Shown here piece after piece: positions 1 through 7,887 of a stretch of 46,590 nt of DNA. Numbering within the stretch: the stretch's first letter is position 1; every line of letters starts with the position of its first letter. The notes beneath the pieces are model-generated. The model saw only the letters and a program-made list of their open reading frames with translations, did no database searches and had not been told where the DNA came from. This DNA comes from JABMMZ01 sp964505065 (GTDB lineage: Bacteria; Bacteroidota; Bacteroidia; NS11-12g; UBA955): the NCBI GenBank assembly GCA_964505065.1, contig CAZDGF010000023.1, forward strand, positions 1-46,590, written 5' to 3'. Position numbers and translations under genes: made by a program.

Positions 1-54
1 GATTTGCAATTTGTTATTCGATTCAGCAATTCTATTGCTGAATTTGGGTTAAAC
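1..54 (-). repeat. End of a MITE-like element (partial, cut by window edge)
   Basis: These 54 bases are the reverse complement of 15390-15443 with a single mismatch. They contain a perfect 10-bp hairpin (ATTCAGCAAT / ATTGCTGAAT with a 3-base loop) at 21-43 and end in AATTTGGGTTAAA, the same terminal motif found at both ends of the element at 15390-15545. Similarity stops abruptly at base 55. The rest of this copy presumably lies to the left of the window. It sits directly downstream of the 61-1077 minus-strand gene and could help end its transcript. Confidence 0.7.
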
Positions 55-60
55 CATTAT

Positions 61-1077
61 TTAGGTTTTTGTTTTTCTGCCTTTTTTAAATACCAAACGC
101 CCAGCTTGCTTGCCTTTGCGTAATGCTTTCTGTTCCTCTTCTGGCAAAGAAAATATAGTTTTACATTCGGTGCTACAACAATTGTTATATTCATCGGCAC
201 ATTTTGGACATTGAATAAACAATAAATTACAGGCTACATTGGCACAATTACTATGTAAATCGTAGGCATTTCCACATTGGTGGCATTTGGCTATTATCTC
301 ATCAGAAATACTTTCGCTTAAACGTTCATCAAACACAAAATTTTTGCCATGAAATTTATTTTGCAAGCCTTTGTCTTTTACTTCTTGAGCATATTTTATA
401 ATTCCGCCCTCAAGCTGATATACTTCGGTAAAACCTTTGTGCAATAAATAAGCGCTGGCTTTTTCGCAACGAATACCTCCTGTACAATACATTACAACAG
501 GTTGGTTTTTTTTATCGGCTAATAAGTTGGCTACAAAAGGTAGTTGTTCTCTAAAAGTATCTACATTGGGCAATACTGCATTTTCAAAATGCCCCACTTC
601 GCTTTCGTAGTGGTTGCGCATATCTACAATGGTTACATTTTTATTTTCTGTAAGGGTATTGTACTCTTCTGCATTTAAGTGTTTACCTATTTGGGTAACA
701 TCAAAAGAGGGGTCGGCTATACCATCGGCTACTATTCTATGGCGTACTTTTATTGCCAATTTAAAAAATGATTTGCCATTGTCATCTACAGCAATATTTA
801 ATCTTACACCATTTAAAAAACTGATGCTGTATAAATACGTTTTAAAAGCTTCAAACAATCGAGAAGGTACAGAAAGTTGGGCATTGATACCCTCTGAGGC
901 AATGTATATTCTACCTAAAACATCTAATTTAGAAAATTCTAAAAAAAGGGTATCTCTGAATATTGGCGTATTGGCTATGTGGTAGTATTTGTAAAAAGAA
1001 ATAGTGGTACGAGGTTCGGTACTTTCTATTAATTTTTGCTTTAGTTCTTGGGCATTTTGTTTATTTACCAATTTCAT
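61..1077 (-). CDS. trhO: tRNA uridine(34) hydroxylase TrhO (YceA/UPF0176, rhodanese family)
   Basis: Cytoplasmic enzyme of the TrhO/YceA family, which hydroxylates U34 of certain tRNAs on the way to 5-(carboxy)methoxyuridine. The 338-residue protein has the family layout: an N-terminal ferredoxin-like domain (about 25-120), a rhodanese domain (about 140-235) with the active-site loop YCTGGIRCEK placing the catalytic Cys at 198, and a C-terminal Cys-rich part (Cys 265, 268, 277, 283, 290, 293, 300, 301, 305) that probably binds zinc. The ATG at 1077 gives the standard N-terminus. It lies 10 bases downstream of the dehydrogenase gene at 1088-2053 on the same strand and is probably co-transcribed with it from the promoter at 2068. 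Length is ordinary for Bacteroidota members of the family. The family assignment is secure; the tRNA role is from the family. Confidence 0.93.
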   Translation of the reverse strand: MKLVNKQNAQELKQKLIESTEPRTTISFYKYYHIANTPIFRDTLFLEFSKLDVLGRIYIASEGINAQLSVPSRLFEAFKTYLYSISFLNGVRLNIAVDDNGKSFFKLAIKVRHRIVADGIADPSFDVTQIGKHLNAEEYNTLTENKNVTIVDMRNHYESEVGHFENAVLPNVDTFREQLPFVANLLADKKNQPVVMYCTGGIRCEKASAYLLHKGFTEVYQLEGGIIKYAQEVKDKGLQNKFHGKNFVFDERLSESISDEIIAKCHQCGNAYDLHSNCANVACNLLFIQCPKCADEYNNCCSTECKTIFSLPEEEQKALRKGKQAGRLVFKKGRKTKT

Positions 1078-1087
1078 AGCAGCAATA

Positions 1088-2053
1088 CTAAATACTTAAA
1101 TTTTTGCCATATACTGGGGCAAGGTTTTGTAGCATATCTTTCGTCATGGTATCTAAATTATAAGCAGGCTGCCAGCCCCAATCTTTTTTTGCTTCGCTAT
1201 CATCTATGCTATTGGGCCAGCTATCGGCTATTGCTTGGCGTTTATCGGGGTTATACTCGGTAGTAAACTCTGGTATATATTTTTGAATAGCTGCGGTTAT
1301 TTCTTTTGGCGAAAAACTCATACCTGAAAGGTTATAACTGCTTCTTATTTTAATTTTTTCTGCAGGGGCGTGCATAATATCCAATGTTGCTTTTAAGGCA
1401 TCGGGCATATAAAGCATAGGTAATTCTGTGTTTTCTGATAAAAAACAATTGTGCTTGCCTGTGGTTAAAGCATCGTGGTAAATACTTACCGCATAATCTG
1501 TTGTGCCGCCACCAGGCGCACTTTTATAACCTATAAGCCCAGGATAACGCAAGCTGCGCACATCTACCCCACGTTTTTGAAAATAGTATTCGCAGTATCT
1601 TTCGCCAGCTTGTTTGCTTATGCCATAAATGGTATTGGGGTCCATTACACAATTTTGAGGCGTATTGTTTGCAGGTGTATTTGGTCCAAAAACAGCAATA
1701 GAACTGGGCCAATATATTTTACCAATTTTAAAATCTATGGCAGCATCAAGTACATTAAAAAGTCCATCCATATTCAATGTCCAGCCAAGTTTTGGTTTAG
1801 CCTCGGCAGTGGCACTTAAAAGGGCTGCCAAATGGTAAACTTGCGTTGGTTTATATTTTGTTAAAATTTCTGACAAACGGTTTTTATCCAATATATCTAA
1901 ATTTTCAAATGGCCCTTGTTGAAAAACAGGGTGTTCGCTTGGTTTAATATCCGAAGCTATTACATGGCTATCGCCATAAATGTTTCTAAGCGATTCTACA
2001 AGCTCGGTTCCCAACTGACCGCAAGCACCAATAACTAAAATTTTTTCTGCCAT
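1088..2053 (-). CDS. SDR-type NAD-dependent L-threonine 3-dehydrogenase
   Basis: A 321-residue extended short-chain dehydrogenase/epimerase. The Rossmann motif GACGQLG is at residues 9-15, a Ser pair at 117-118, and the catalytic Tyr143-x3-Lys147 in YGISK. The stretch RYPGLIGYKSAPGGGTTDYA is typical of the short-chain L-threonine dehydrogenases of Bacteroidota rather than of UDP-galactose epimerases. Such enzymes oxidise L-threonine to 2-amino-3-ketobutyrate, which a separate CoA ligase (not in this window) cleaves to glycine and acetyl-CoA. A perfect -7 promoter element lies 15 bases upstream of the ATG. The gene heads a probable two-gene transcript with trhO. A general NAD-dependent epimerase is the alternative, but I favour threonine dehydrogenase. 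Confidence 0.85.
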   Translation of the reverse strand: MAEKILVIGACGQLGTELVESLRNIYGDSHVIASDIKPSEHPVFQQGPFENLDILDKNRLSEILTKYKPTQVYHLAALLSATAEAKPKLGWTLNMDGLFNVLDAAIDFKIGKIYWPSSIAVFGPNTPANNTPQNCVMDPNTIYGISKQAGERYCEYYFQKRGVDVRSLRYPGLIGYKSAPGGGTTDYAVSIYHDALTTGKHNCFLSENTELPMLYMPDALKATLDIMHAPAEKIKIRSSYNLSGMSFSPKEITAAIQKYIPEFTTEYNPDKRQAIADSWPNSIDDSEAKKDWGWQPAYNLDTMTKDMLQNLAPVYGKNLSI

Positions 2054-2067
2054 AATTTTTTGTACTG

Positions 2068-2075
2068 CAAACTTA
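2068..2075 (-). promoter_or_regulatory. -7 promoter element for the 1088-2053 gene
   Basis: Read on the minus strand, TAAGTTTG matches the Bacteroidota -7 consensus TAnnTTTG at every fixed position, 14 bases before the ATG at 2053. No clear -33 TTTG was found at the usual spacing. The predicted leader is only about 10 bases. Confidence 0.55.
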
Positions 2076-2146
2076 AAATTAATGTGTGATATTTTTGGAG
2101 AAAATTTAATAACATTAAAAAAATTTAATTGTAATGTTTATTTGCC

Positions 2147-2154
2147 TAAATTTG
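2147..2154 (+). promoter_or_regulatory. -7 promoter element for the 2177-2554 gene
   Basis: TAAATTTG, a full match to TAnnTTTG, 22 bases upstream of the ATG at 2177. With the minus-strand element at 2068-2075 it forms a compact divergent promoter region between 2054 and 2176. Confidence 0.55.
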
Positions 2155-2176
2155 CAATCTTAAAATATTATACAAT

Positions 2177-2554
2177 ATGAGCATATTAAACAAAATTAAA
2201 TCACTTTTTGGTGGTAAAACTGAAGAAGTAAAAACTACTACCACAACAACTACTACTGCCGCACAAACAGAAAGCAAAAGTTTTATTGAAAACCTGCAAG
2301 ATAAGGTAGAAGACGCTGTAGAAGCTATTGGCGATAAAGCTGAAGAATGGAAAGACAAAGCTGAAGATAAATTTGATGAACTAAAAGAAAAAGCTGCTCC
2401 TTATATTGATAAAGCCGAAGCCAAATTGGAAGAATTAAAAGATAAAGCAGAAGATAAATTTGATGAATTGAAAGAAAAAGCTGCTGATGTAGTAGCGAAC
2501 ATTAAAGATAAATTTGATGGCGATAACGAAAAGCCAGCAGATAAAACTGCTTAA
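2177..2554 (+). CDS. Small Lys/Glu/Asp/Ala-rich amphipathic-helix protein
   Basis: A 125-residue hydrophilic protein of no recognised enzyme family. After a short N-terminus containing a Thr tract (about residues 20-27) nearly the whole chain is charged helix. The segment KDKAEDKFDELKEKAA occurs twice, 29 residues apart, with a related DKAEAKLEELKDKAED segment between. The pattern resembles YtxH/apolipophorin-like or LEA-like amphipathic helices, which are often stress or membrane-surface proteins; that comparison is by composition only. There is no signal peptide or membrane segment, so it is probably cytoplasmic. It has its own promoter (2147) and a strong terminator (2639-2675), so it is a single-gene unit. 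Both suggest a real, probably well-expressed gene. Confidence 0.75.
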   Translation: MSILNKIKSLFGGKTEEVKTTTTTTTTAAQTESKSFIENLQDKVEDAVEAIGDKAEEWKDKAEDKFDELKEKAAPYIDKAEAKLEELKDKAEDKFDELKEKAADVVANIKDKFDGDNEKPADKTA

Positions 2555-2584
2555 TTGAAGCGCATTTCGATATTTCGTTTCGTT

Positions 2585-2620
2585 CATTTCGACAAGCTCA
2601 TTTCGACAGGCTCAATGAGC
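2585..2620. repeat. Intergenic short-repeat element
   Basis: Two tandem 14-base units, CATTTCGACAAGCT (2585-2598) and CATTTCGACAGGCT (2599-2612), run into the palindrome GCTCAATGAGC (2610-2620). Degenerate copies of the ATTTCG word continue upstream to about 2563. Sequences of this sort recur between genes in many Bacteroidota genomes. It lies between the stop codon at 2554 and the terminator at 2639. Confidence 0.6.
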
Positions 2621-2638
2621 AAAAAAATATAAATTTTT

Positions 2639-2677
2639 AAAAGCAATTAGAAAAAACCATCTAATTGCTTTTTCTTT
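2639..2677 (+). terminator. Rho-independent terminator
   Basis: A 13-bp perfect stem, AAAAGCAATTAGA (2639-2651) with TCTAATTGCTTTT (2660-2672), 8-base loop, followed by a T-rich run. It ends the 2177-2554 transcript. It also stops only 7 bases before the ATG of the next gene at 2684. Confidence 0.85.
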
Positions 2678-2683
2678 GCCTTA

Positions 2684-3508
2684 ATGTTTAGCATACTGAT
2701 ACCTACTTGGAATAATTTGGCTTACTTAAAGGTATGTGTTGAAAGTATTCGTAAAAATTCTACCTTTCAACACCAAATAATTTTACATATAAACGATGGT
2801 AGCGATGGCAGCCTTGAATGGGCAAAAAGTGAAAACATTGTCTATACTCATAGTACACAAAATATAGGAATTTGTAAGGCTTTGAATGATGCTTCTGCAT
2901 TAGCAACAACCCAGTATATTTGCTATTTTAACGATGATATGTATGCCTTGCCAGGTTGGGATTATTTTATTGTAAAAGATATAGAAACTATTGGGCATCA
3001 AAATTTCTTTATTTCAAGCACTATGATAGAACCCAAAGAAGGCAAAGATTTGAATATTCTTCAGGGTTTTGATTTTGGTGATATTCAAAATTTTACAGAA
3101 AAAGAGTTGATAGATAGCTATAAAAACTTAAAAATGGAAGATTGGAACGGTGCAAGTTGGCCCCCAAATGTAGTGCCTAAAACATTGTGGGATATGGTGG
3201 GCGGTTATAGCTTAGAGTTTAGCCCAGGAATGTATAGCGACCCCGATTTTAGCATGAAACTATGGCAACAAGGCGTGCGTTATTTTAAAGGCATTGGCGA
3301 AAGCAAAGTGTATCATTTTATGAGCAAAAGCACTGGCAAGGTGATAAAAAACAATGGGCGATTACAATTTATGCAAAAATGGAAAATTACCTCTGGCTAT
3401 TTTTACCGCACAATGCTTAAAATGGGGCAGCATTGGAAAGGCGAATTACCGACACCAGTTAAAGGTTTTAGCTATTGGGCAAGTAGGATAAAAGCAAGTT
3501 TAAAATAA
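2684..3508 (+). CDS. Family 2 glycosyltransferase
   Basis: A 274-residue GT-A fold glycosyltransferase, expected to transfer a sugar from a nucleotide-sugar donor at the cytoplasmic face of the membrane. The N-terminus FSILIPTWNN is the usual first strand, NDGSDGS (37-43) the nucleotide-binding loop, and FNDDMY (82-87) the DxD-like metal site. The SDPDFSMKLWQQG stretch resembles the acceptor-side ED-like motif of GT2 enzymes. There are no membrane segments. The start is the first ATG after the upstream terminator; no room is left for a normal leader, so transcription either starts almost at the ATG or reads through the terminator. The next gene begins 6 bases after the stop codon, so the two are probably one transcript. 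Donor and acceptor cannot be told from sequence. Confidence 0.85.
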   Translation: MFSILIPTWNNLAYLKVCVESIRKNSTFQHQIILHINDGSDGSLEWAKSENIVYTHSTQNIGICKALNDASALATTQYICYFNDDMYALPGWDYFIVKDIETIGHQNFFISSTMIEPKEGKDLNILQGFDFGDIQNFTEKELIDSYKNLKMEDWNGASWPPNVVPKTLWDMVGGYSLEFSPGMYSDPDFSMKLWQQGVRYFKGIGESKVYHFMSKSTGKVIKNNGRLQFMQKWKITSGYFYRTMLKMGQHWKGELPTPVKGFSYWASRIKASLK

Positions 3509-3514
3509 AAAAGT

Positions 3515-3871
3515 ATGGAAGAAAAAACCTGTTTAGATTGTGGTAAAACCTTGATTGGGCGAAGAGATAAAAAATTTTGCGATGACGCCTGTCGCAATAA
3601 TTATAATAACAAACTGAATAGCGAAGACTCTGTTTATGTAAAAAAAATAAACAGCATTTTAAAGAAAAACAGAAAAATATTGCAAGAACTTTTGCCAGCA
3701 GAGGGCAAGGGTACAGTTTCAGAAAAAAAGCTAACAGAGGCAGAATTTAATTTTAATTATTACACAAGCGAGTACAAAACAAAGACAGGTACAATTTATA
3801 AATTTTGCTACGAGTACGGGTATTTAAAATTAGAAGAAAACAGGTATATGTTGGTAAAAAGAGAGGGGTAG
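3515..3871 (+). CDS. Small protein with N-terminal zinc ribbon
   Basis: A 118-residue protein whose first 30 residues form a Cys4 zinc ribbon: C6-x2-C9 and C22-x3-C26. This arrangement resembles small DUF2116-like zinc ribbons. The central part is a Lys/Asn-rich helix and the C-terminal third (TGTIYKFCYEYGYLKLEEN) looks like a short beta-rich domain. Proteins of this shape occur in Bacteroidota, but I know of no assigned function. It is translated 6 bases after the glycosyltransferase, which suggests co-transcription rather than shared function. No signal peptide is present, so it is cytoplasmic. The coding call is firm; function unknown. Confidence 0.75.
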   Translation: MEEKTCLDCGKTLIGRRDKKFCDDACRNNYNNKLNSEDSVYVKKINSILKKNRKILQELLPAEGKGTVSEKKLTEAEFNFNYYTSEYKTKTGTIYKFCYEYGYLKLEENRYMLVKREG

Positions 3872-3918
3872 AAAATATTTTGAAATGTATATAATTCTAA
3901 TTTAAACTTTTAGTTTAG

Positions 3919-3926
3919 TATTTTTG
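3919..3926 (+). promoter_or_regulatory. -7 promoter element for the 3938-5337 gene pair
   Basis: TATTTTTG, full match to TAnnTTTG, 11 bases before the ATG at 3938 (a second ATG follows at 3941). The implied leader is only a few bases. No -33 match was seen at the expected distance. Confidence 0.5.
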
Positions 3927-3937
3927 CACCACAACCA

Positions 3938-4321
3938 ATGATGACCGAAGAACTGATAAAAACTTACTTGAATAGCCTGCGTTTAGATTTTAATTTGTTT
4001 AAAGATTCTATTAAAGAGGTAAGCGATGATATAATAGCCGAAGGTTACAGCCAATACCCTATTTTTATTGCTCATCAGGCGGAGGTTAAGCTGGGCGAGG
4101 TAATATTGGATAGAGAAGAGCTGCAAACAAACTTTACCTACCAAGCCAGTATTTTAGAAGACCTTGTGGCTAAAAATATTATAAAACCCAACAATGTAGA
4201 AAAATTTAAAACTGCTTTTAAAGACCCCAAGAAATTTTGTTGTATTTTTTTAGTTACAGAATACGGTGCGCAATTTGTATTTGTGCCTTTTGAAATAAGG
4301 GAGGAAACACCCAAAGAATGA
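3938..4321 (+). CDS. Conserved-looking hypothetical protein
   Basis: A 127-residue soluble acidic protein I do not recognise. It has no signal peptide, membrane segment or known catalytic motif; it appears alpha/beta, with a repeated hydrophobic/charged pattern and a C-terminal strand (KFCCIFLVTEYGAQFVFVPF). Its stop codon overlaps the start of the glycosyltransferase at 4318 (ATGA), so the two are translationally coupled and share the promoter at 3919. Either ATG at 3938 or 3941 could be the start. The overlap and the codon usage matching its neighbours support it as a true gene. Confidence 0.7.
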   Translation: MMTEELIKTYLNSLRLDFNLFKDSIKEVSDDIIAEGYSQYPIFIAHQAEVKLGEVILDREELQTNFTYQASILEDLVAKNIIKPNNVEKFKTAFKDPKKFCCIFLVTEYGAQFVFVPFEIREETPKE

Positions 4322-5337
4322 AGCATGTAGCCATTGTTATTTTAAACTATAATACACAAAAATTTTTAGCCGAGTTTTTGCCTTCTGTATGCGCTACTAA
4401 TTATGCTAATTTTAGTGTTATAGTTGCCGATAATGCCTCTACCGATGGTTCTGTTGAATTTGTAAAACAACATTTTCCAACTGTTCCGATTATAGTTTTA
4501 AATAAAAATTTTGGTTTTACGGGTGGTTACAACCAAGCGTTAAAGCAAGTAAAAGCCGATTATTATGTATTGCTCAATAGCGATGTAAAAGTAGAACCCA
4601 ATTGGCTTCAACCATTGGTAACTTTGGCTAAAAGTAATCCTAAAATAGCAGCCATTCAACCAAAAATATTAAGCTATGCCGAGCCTAATAAATTTGAATA
4701 TGCAGGTGCAAGCGGTGGTTTTATAGATAAGTATGGTTTTCCGTATTGCAGAGGTAGAATTTTTGATACTTTAGAAACCGATAATGGGCAGTATAACCAA
4801 GCGCAACAAGTATTTTGGAGTACAGGTGCAGCGTTATTTATTAACACTGACTTATACCATAAAGCGGGTGGTTTAGATGATGATTTTTTTGCCCACATGG
4901 AAGAGATAGACCTATGTTGGCGGTTGCAAAATATGGGTTATGAGGTATGGGTTTGCCCTGAAAGTGTTGTTTACCATTTAGGCGGAGGCACGTTGCAAAA
5001 AGAAAACCCACGCAAAACTTATTATAATTTTAGAAATGGCTTAATTTTATTGCTTAAAAACTTACCAAAAAACAAACTATTGCGTATTATTTTTATGCGC
5101 CTTTTGCTCGACCATGTTGCAGCTTACCGCTTTTTATTTCAAGGTAAGTTTGGCGATTTTAAAGCCATAGCCAAAGCCCATTTTCATTTTATTTTTAAGC
5201 TAAAATATTGGTATAACAAACGCCAAAAAAACAGTACAACAAATGTTTATAACTCGCCTTTGGTTTTAAAACAAAGCATTGTATGGCAGTATTTTAAAAA
5301 TAAGAAACAAACATTTATTGAACTTTATAAGCAATAA
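4318..5337 (+). CDS. Family 2 glycosyltransferase (rhamnosyltransferase WbbL-like)
   Basis: A 339-residue GT2 enzyme of the kind that builds surface polysaccharide from nucleotide sugars in the cytoplasm. VAIVILNYN (4-12) is the first strand, ADNASTDGS (37-45) the nucleotide loop, LLNSDVKVEP (85-94) the DxD-equivalent site, and MEEIDLCWRLQNMG carries the acidic residue expected to act as catalytic base. The C-terminal 100 residues are basic and hydrophobic and may lie on the membrane. The start codon overlaps the preceding stop (ATGA). The methyltransferase gene follows 6 bases after the stop. The WbbL-like subtype is suggested by overall pattern; donor and acceptor sugars are unknown. Confidence 0.87.
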   Translation: MKHVAIVILNYNTQKFLAEFLPSVCATNYANFSVIVADNASTDGSVEFVKQHFPTVPIIVLNKNFGFTGGYNQALKQVKADYYVLLNSDVKVEPNWLQPLVTLAKSNPKIAAIQPKILSYAEPNKFEYAGASGGFIDKYGFPYCRGRIFDTLETDNGQYNQAQQVFWSTGAALFINTDLYHKAGGLDDDFFAHMEEIDLCWRLQNMGYEVWVCPESVVYHLGGGTLQKENPRKTYYNFRNGLILLLKNLPKNKLLRIIFMRLLLDHVAAYRFLFQGKFGDFKAIAKAHFHFIFKLKYWYNKRQKNSTTNVYNSPLVLKQSIVWQYFKNKKQTFIELYKQ

Positions 5338-5343
5338 TATAAT

Positions 5344-6225
5344 ATGAAAGAAAACTTTCCCCATTGGCAAGATTATGAACTAATAGATAGCGGCAATTTT
5401 GAAAAATTAGAACGCTTTGGTCAATACATATTAATACGCCCCGAACCGCAAGCACTATGGACAAAACAGTTAACCGATAAAGAATGGAAACAACAAGCCC
5501 ATGCACGTTTTGAGCGAGATAATACCAAAAAAAGCCATAGAGATAGCAGCAACGAAAATGGCGGATGGCAATACTATAAGCCAATGCCTAAAAATTGGGA
5601 AATTCATTACAAACCTTTCAATTTATCTTTAAAATTGGCTTGTACTTCATTTGGGCATTTGGGTGTATTTGTAGAGCAGGTAAGCAATTGGCATTTTATT
5701 GATGAACAAATAAAACGCATAGTAAACAAGCCCAAAGTTCTTAATTTGTTTGCCTACACAGGTGCTGCAAGTATTGTGGCAGCCAATGCAGGTGCAGATG
5801 TTACCCATTTAGATGCTGTTAAAAATGTAGTAACTTGGGCTAATGAAAACAGACAACTTTCTAAAGCCCCAGAAATACGTTGGCTTGTAGAAGATGCTTT
5901 AAAATACATAAAACGCCAAGCAAATAAAGGCAATATTTACCAAGGCATAATTATAGACCCTCCAGCTTATGGCAGAGGGCCGGGAGGCGAGAAATGGATA
6001 TTAGAAGAGCAATTGAATGAACTAATAGAACTTTGCGCTAAAATTACAGATAATGAAAATTATTTTGTATTACTAAACTTATACAGCATGGGGCTTAGCG
6101 GCACAATTGGTGCTAATTTATTACAATGCCATTACCATAAAAAAGCCCATTGGGGCGAGTGTATTGTGCCAAGCACCAAAGGTTTTGATTTACCCTTGTG
6201 TACATGGGTAAGAATTTCAAAATAA
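5344..6225 (+). CDS. SAM-dependent methyltransferase, RlmI/RlmK-like
   Basis: A 293-residue class I methyltransferase. Motif I is LNLFAYTGAAS (133-143), the acidic residue binding the SAM ribose is D157 (THLDAVKN), and motif IV is IDPPAYGRGPGGEKW (204-218). The combination FAYTG plus DPPAYGRGP is typical of the RlmI/RlmK and related 23S rRNA methyltransferase group. It lacks the N-terminal PUA domain of E. coli RlmI; the first 125 residues instead form a beta-rich domain. The probable role is methylation of ribosomal RNA, but the target base cannot be deduced. It starts 6 bases after the glycosyltransferase and may be read from the same transcript. Confidence 0.82.
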   Translation: MKENFPHWQDYELIDSGNFEKLERFGQYILIRPEPQALWTKQLTDKEWKQQAHARFERDNTKKSHRDSSNENGGWQYYKPMPKNWEIHYKPFNLSLKLACTSFGHLGVFVEQVSNWHFIDEQIKRIVNKPKVLNLFAYTGAASIVAANAGADVTHLDAVKNVVTWANENRQLSKAPEIRWLVEDALKYIKRQANKGNIYQGIIIDPPAYGRGPGGEKWILEEQLNELIELCAKITDNENYFVLLNLYSMGLSGTIGANLLQCHYHKKAHWGECIVPSTKGFDLPLCTWVRISK

Positions 6226-6279
6226 ATCAAAAAAAACATTCTTAAATCCTCTAAATTTAAGGGATACATAAAATATGCT

Positions 6280-6287
6280 TACCTTTG
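6280..6287 (+). promoter_or_regulatory. -7 promoter element for the pseudouridine synthase gene
   Basis: TACCTTTG, full match to TAnnTTTG, with TTTA (not TTTG) 20 bases upstream. The TTG inside this element opens the longer reading frame (6285), so the real start must be the ATG at 6297, leaving a leader of only a few bases. Confidence 0.55.
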
Positions 6288-6296
6288 CAACGAAAT

Positions 6297-7854
6297 ATGC
6301 CTTATAAAAAAGACTTTAACAGCGGCAAGCCGCCTAGAAAAAGTGATAAACCTTTTAAAAAAAGTAGTGATGGATTTGATAAACCAAAAAGAGAAAAACC
6401 TACTGAATTTAGAGAAAAAAAACGCTACGAAAATCCTTTGGATAAAGATGAATTAGCGCCACCAAGGTTTTTAGAAAGACCTTTTAGTAAAGATAGAAAC
6501 TTTAACGATAGACCAAAACGTGAATTTGGCAATGATAGACCAAGTGGCGACAGACCTTTTAAAGCAGACAGACCATACAAAAAAGAAGGCGGCTATAACG
6601 ATAGACCAAAACGAGAATTTGGCAATGATAGANNNNNNNNNNNNNNNNNNNNNNNNNNNNNNNNNNNNNNNNNNNNNNNNNNNNNNNNNNNNNNNNNNNN
6701 NNNNNNNNNNNNNNNNNNNNNNNNNNNNNNNNCCAAGTGGCGACAGACCCTTTAAATCGGACAGACCTTACAAAAAAGAGGGTGGCTATAACGACAGGCC
6801 AAAACGAGAATTTGGCAATGATAGACCAAGTGGCGACAGACCCTTTAAATCGGACAGACCTTACAAAAAAGAGGGTGGCTTTAACGATAGACCAAAACGT
6901 GAATTCGGAAATGATAGACCAAGTGGCGATAGACCCTACAATTCTGACAGACAAAAGCGTGAATATGGCAACGATAGAAACGACAAACCAAGCTATCCAA
7001 GAGACCCAAATGCACGCAAACAGTACAAACCAAAGTATGATACTGAAATAAAAAATAAACCATCTTTTAAAGATAGAACCGATAAATCTTTTAGCGAAAG
7101 AAAAAAAGAATTGTTAGGCACAATTGATGATAAAGAAAGTATAAGATTGAACAGATATGTAGCCAATTCGGGTATTTGCAGCCGTAGAGAAGCAGATGAA
7201 CTAATAGCCAAAGGCTTAGTTACTGTGAATGGCAAAGTGATAAAAGAAATGGGGCATAAAGTGGCAAAAAAAGACATAGTAACTTACGAGGGTAGAACAA
7301 TATTACCAGAGCCTTTTGTTTATGTAATAATGAATAAGCCCAAAGATTTTTTAACCACAACAGATGACGAACAAGGCAGAAAAACCGTAATGGACTTAAT
7401 AGGCGATAAGGTAAAAGAACGCATTTTTCCTATTGGAAGATTGGATAGAAATACTACCGGTGTATTACTTTTTACCAACGATGGCGAAGTAACCCAAGCT
7501 CTTACCCACCCAAGCTTTGAAATAAAAAAAGTGTACCATGTGGAGTTAGATAAGCGTGTTGCAGAATCGGATATAGATAAATTAGTAGAGGGTATAATTT
7601 TAGAAGATGGCGAAGTACATGCCGATGCCGCAGCTTATGTTGAAAATGAAGATAAAAAGCACATTGGTATTGAAATACACAATGGCAGAAATAGAATTGT
7701 TAGACGTATGTTTGAGCACCTTGGCTACGAAGTAGAAAAATTGGATAGAGTTAGCTTTGGCATATTCAGTAAAAAAGATTTACCAAGAGGAAAGTGGCGA
7801 CATTTAACCGCAAGCGAGGTAGGTTTTTTAATGAAGTTAAAAGCTAAAATGTAG
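6297..7854 (+). CDS. rRNA pseudouridine synthase (RsuA/RluB family) with repetitive basic N-terminal extension; interrupted by assembly gap
   Basis: The C-terminal part is a complete RsuA/RluB-type enzyme, which isomerises uridine to pseudouridine in rRNA: an S4 RNA-binding domain (from IRLNRYVANSGICSRREADE, near 7141) and a catalytic domain with GRLDRNTTGVLLFTNDG, whose Asp codon is 7444-7446. Before it is a long, Arg/Lys/Asp/Gly/Pro-rich, probably disordered tail with 31-residue repeats. The 100 N at 6633-6732 put the two halves in different apparent frames (100 is not a multiple of 3), but the repeat phase runs straight from GATAGA before the gap to CCAAGTGGC after it. The frame break is therefore an artefact, not a frameshift. 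The ATG at 6297 is preferred over TTG 6285 because the latter is inside the -7 element. Such low-complexity tails on RluB-like enzymes are common in Bacteroidota and probably bind RNA. Confidence 0.88.
6504..6978 (+). repeat. 93-bp tandem repeat coding for the enzyme's N-terminal tail
   Basis: Unit of 93 bases (31 residues, core NDRPKREFGNDRPSGDRP then a DRPYKKEGG part). The period is exact between 6733 and 6826. One full unit and part of another precede the gap and two follow, the last degenerating to DRQKREYGNDR. Units are nearly identical at DNA level, which explains the assembly break. Confidence 0.88.
6633..6732. other. Assembly gap of exactly 100 N
   Basis: One hundred N in the middle of the 93-bp repeat array. 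The round number is the usual placeholder for a gap of unknown size. Repeat phase on both sides implies that the missing length is zero or a multiple of 93 bases. Confidence 0.97.
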
Positions 7855-7887
7855 TTTAAAATTTCATATAATTGTAGCTTTCAAAAA

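Noticed and set aside
2146..2358. 70-codon minus-strand Val/Ser-rich frame over the amphipathic-helix gene
   Set aside because: Produced by the Thr tract read in antisense; no independent evidence.
6520..6755. Apparent frameshift and two overlapping frames in the pseudouridine synthase gene
   Set aside because: Explained by the 100-N placeholder; repeat phase shows the frame is continuous.
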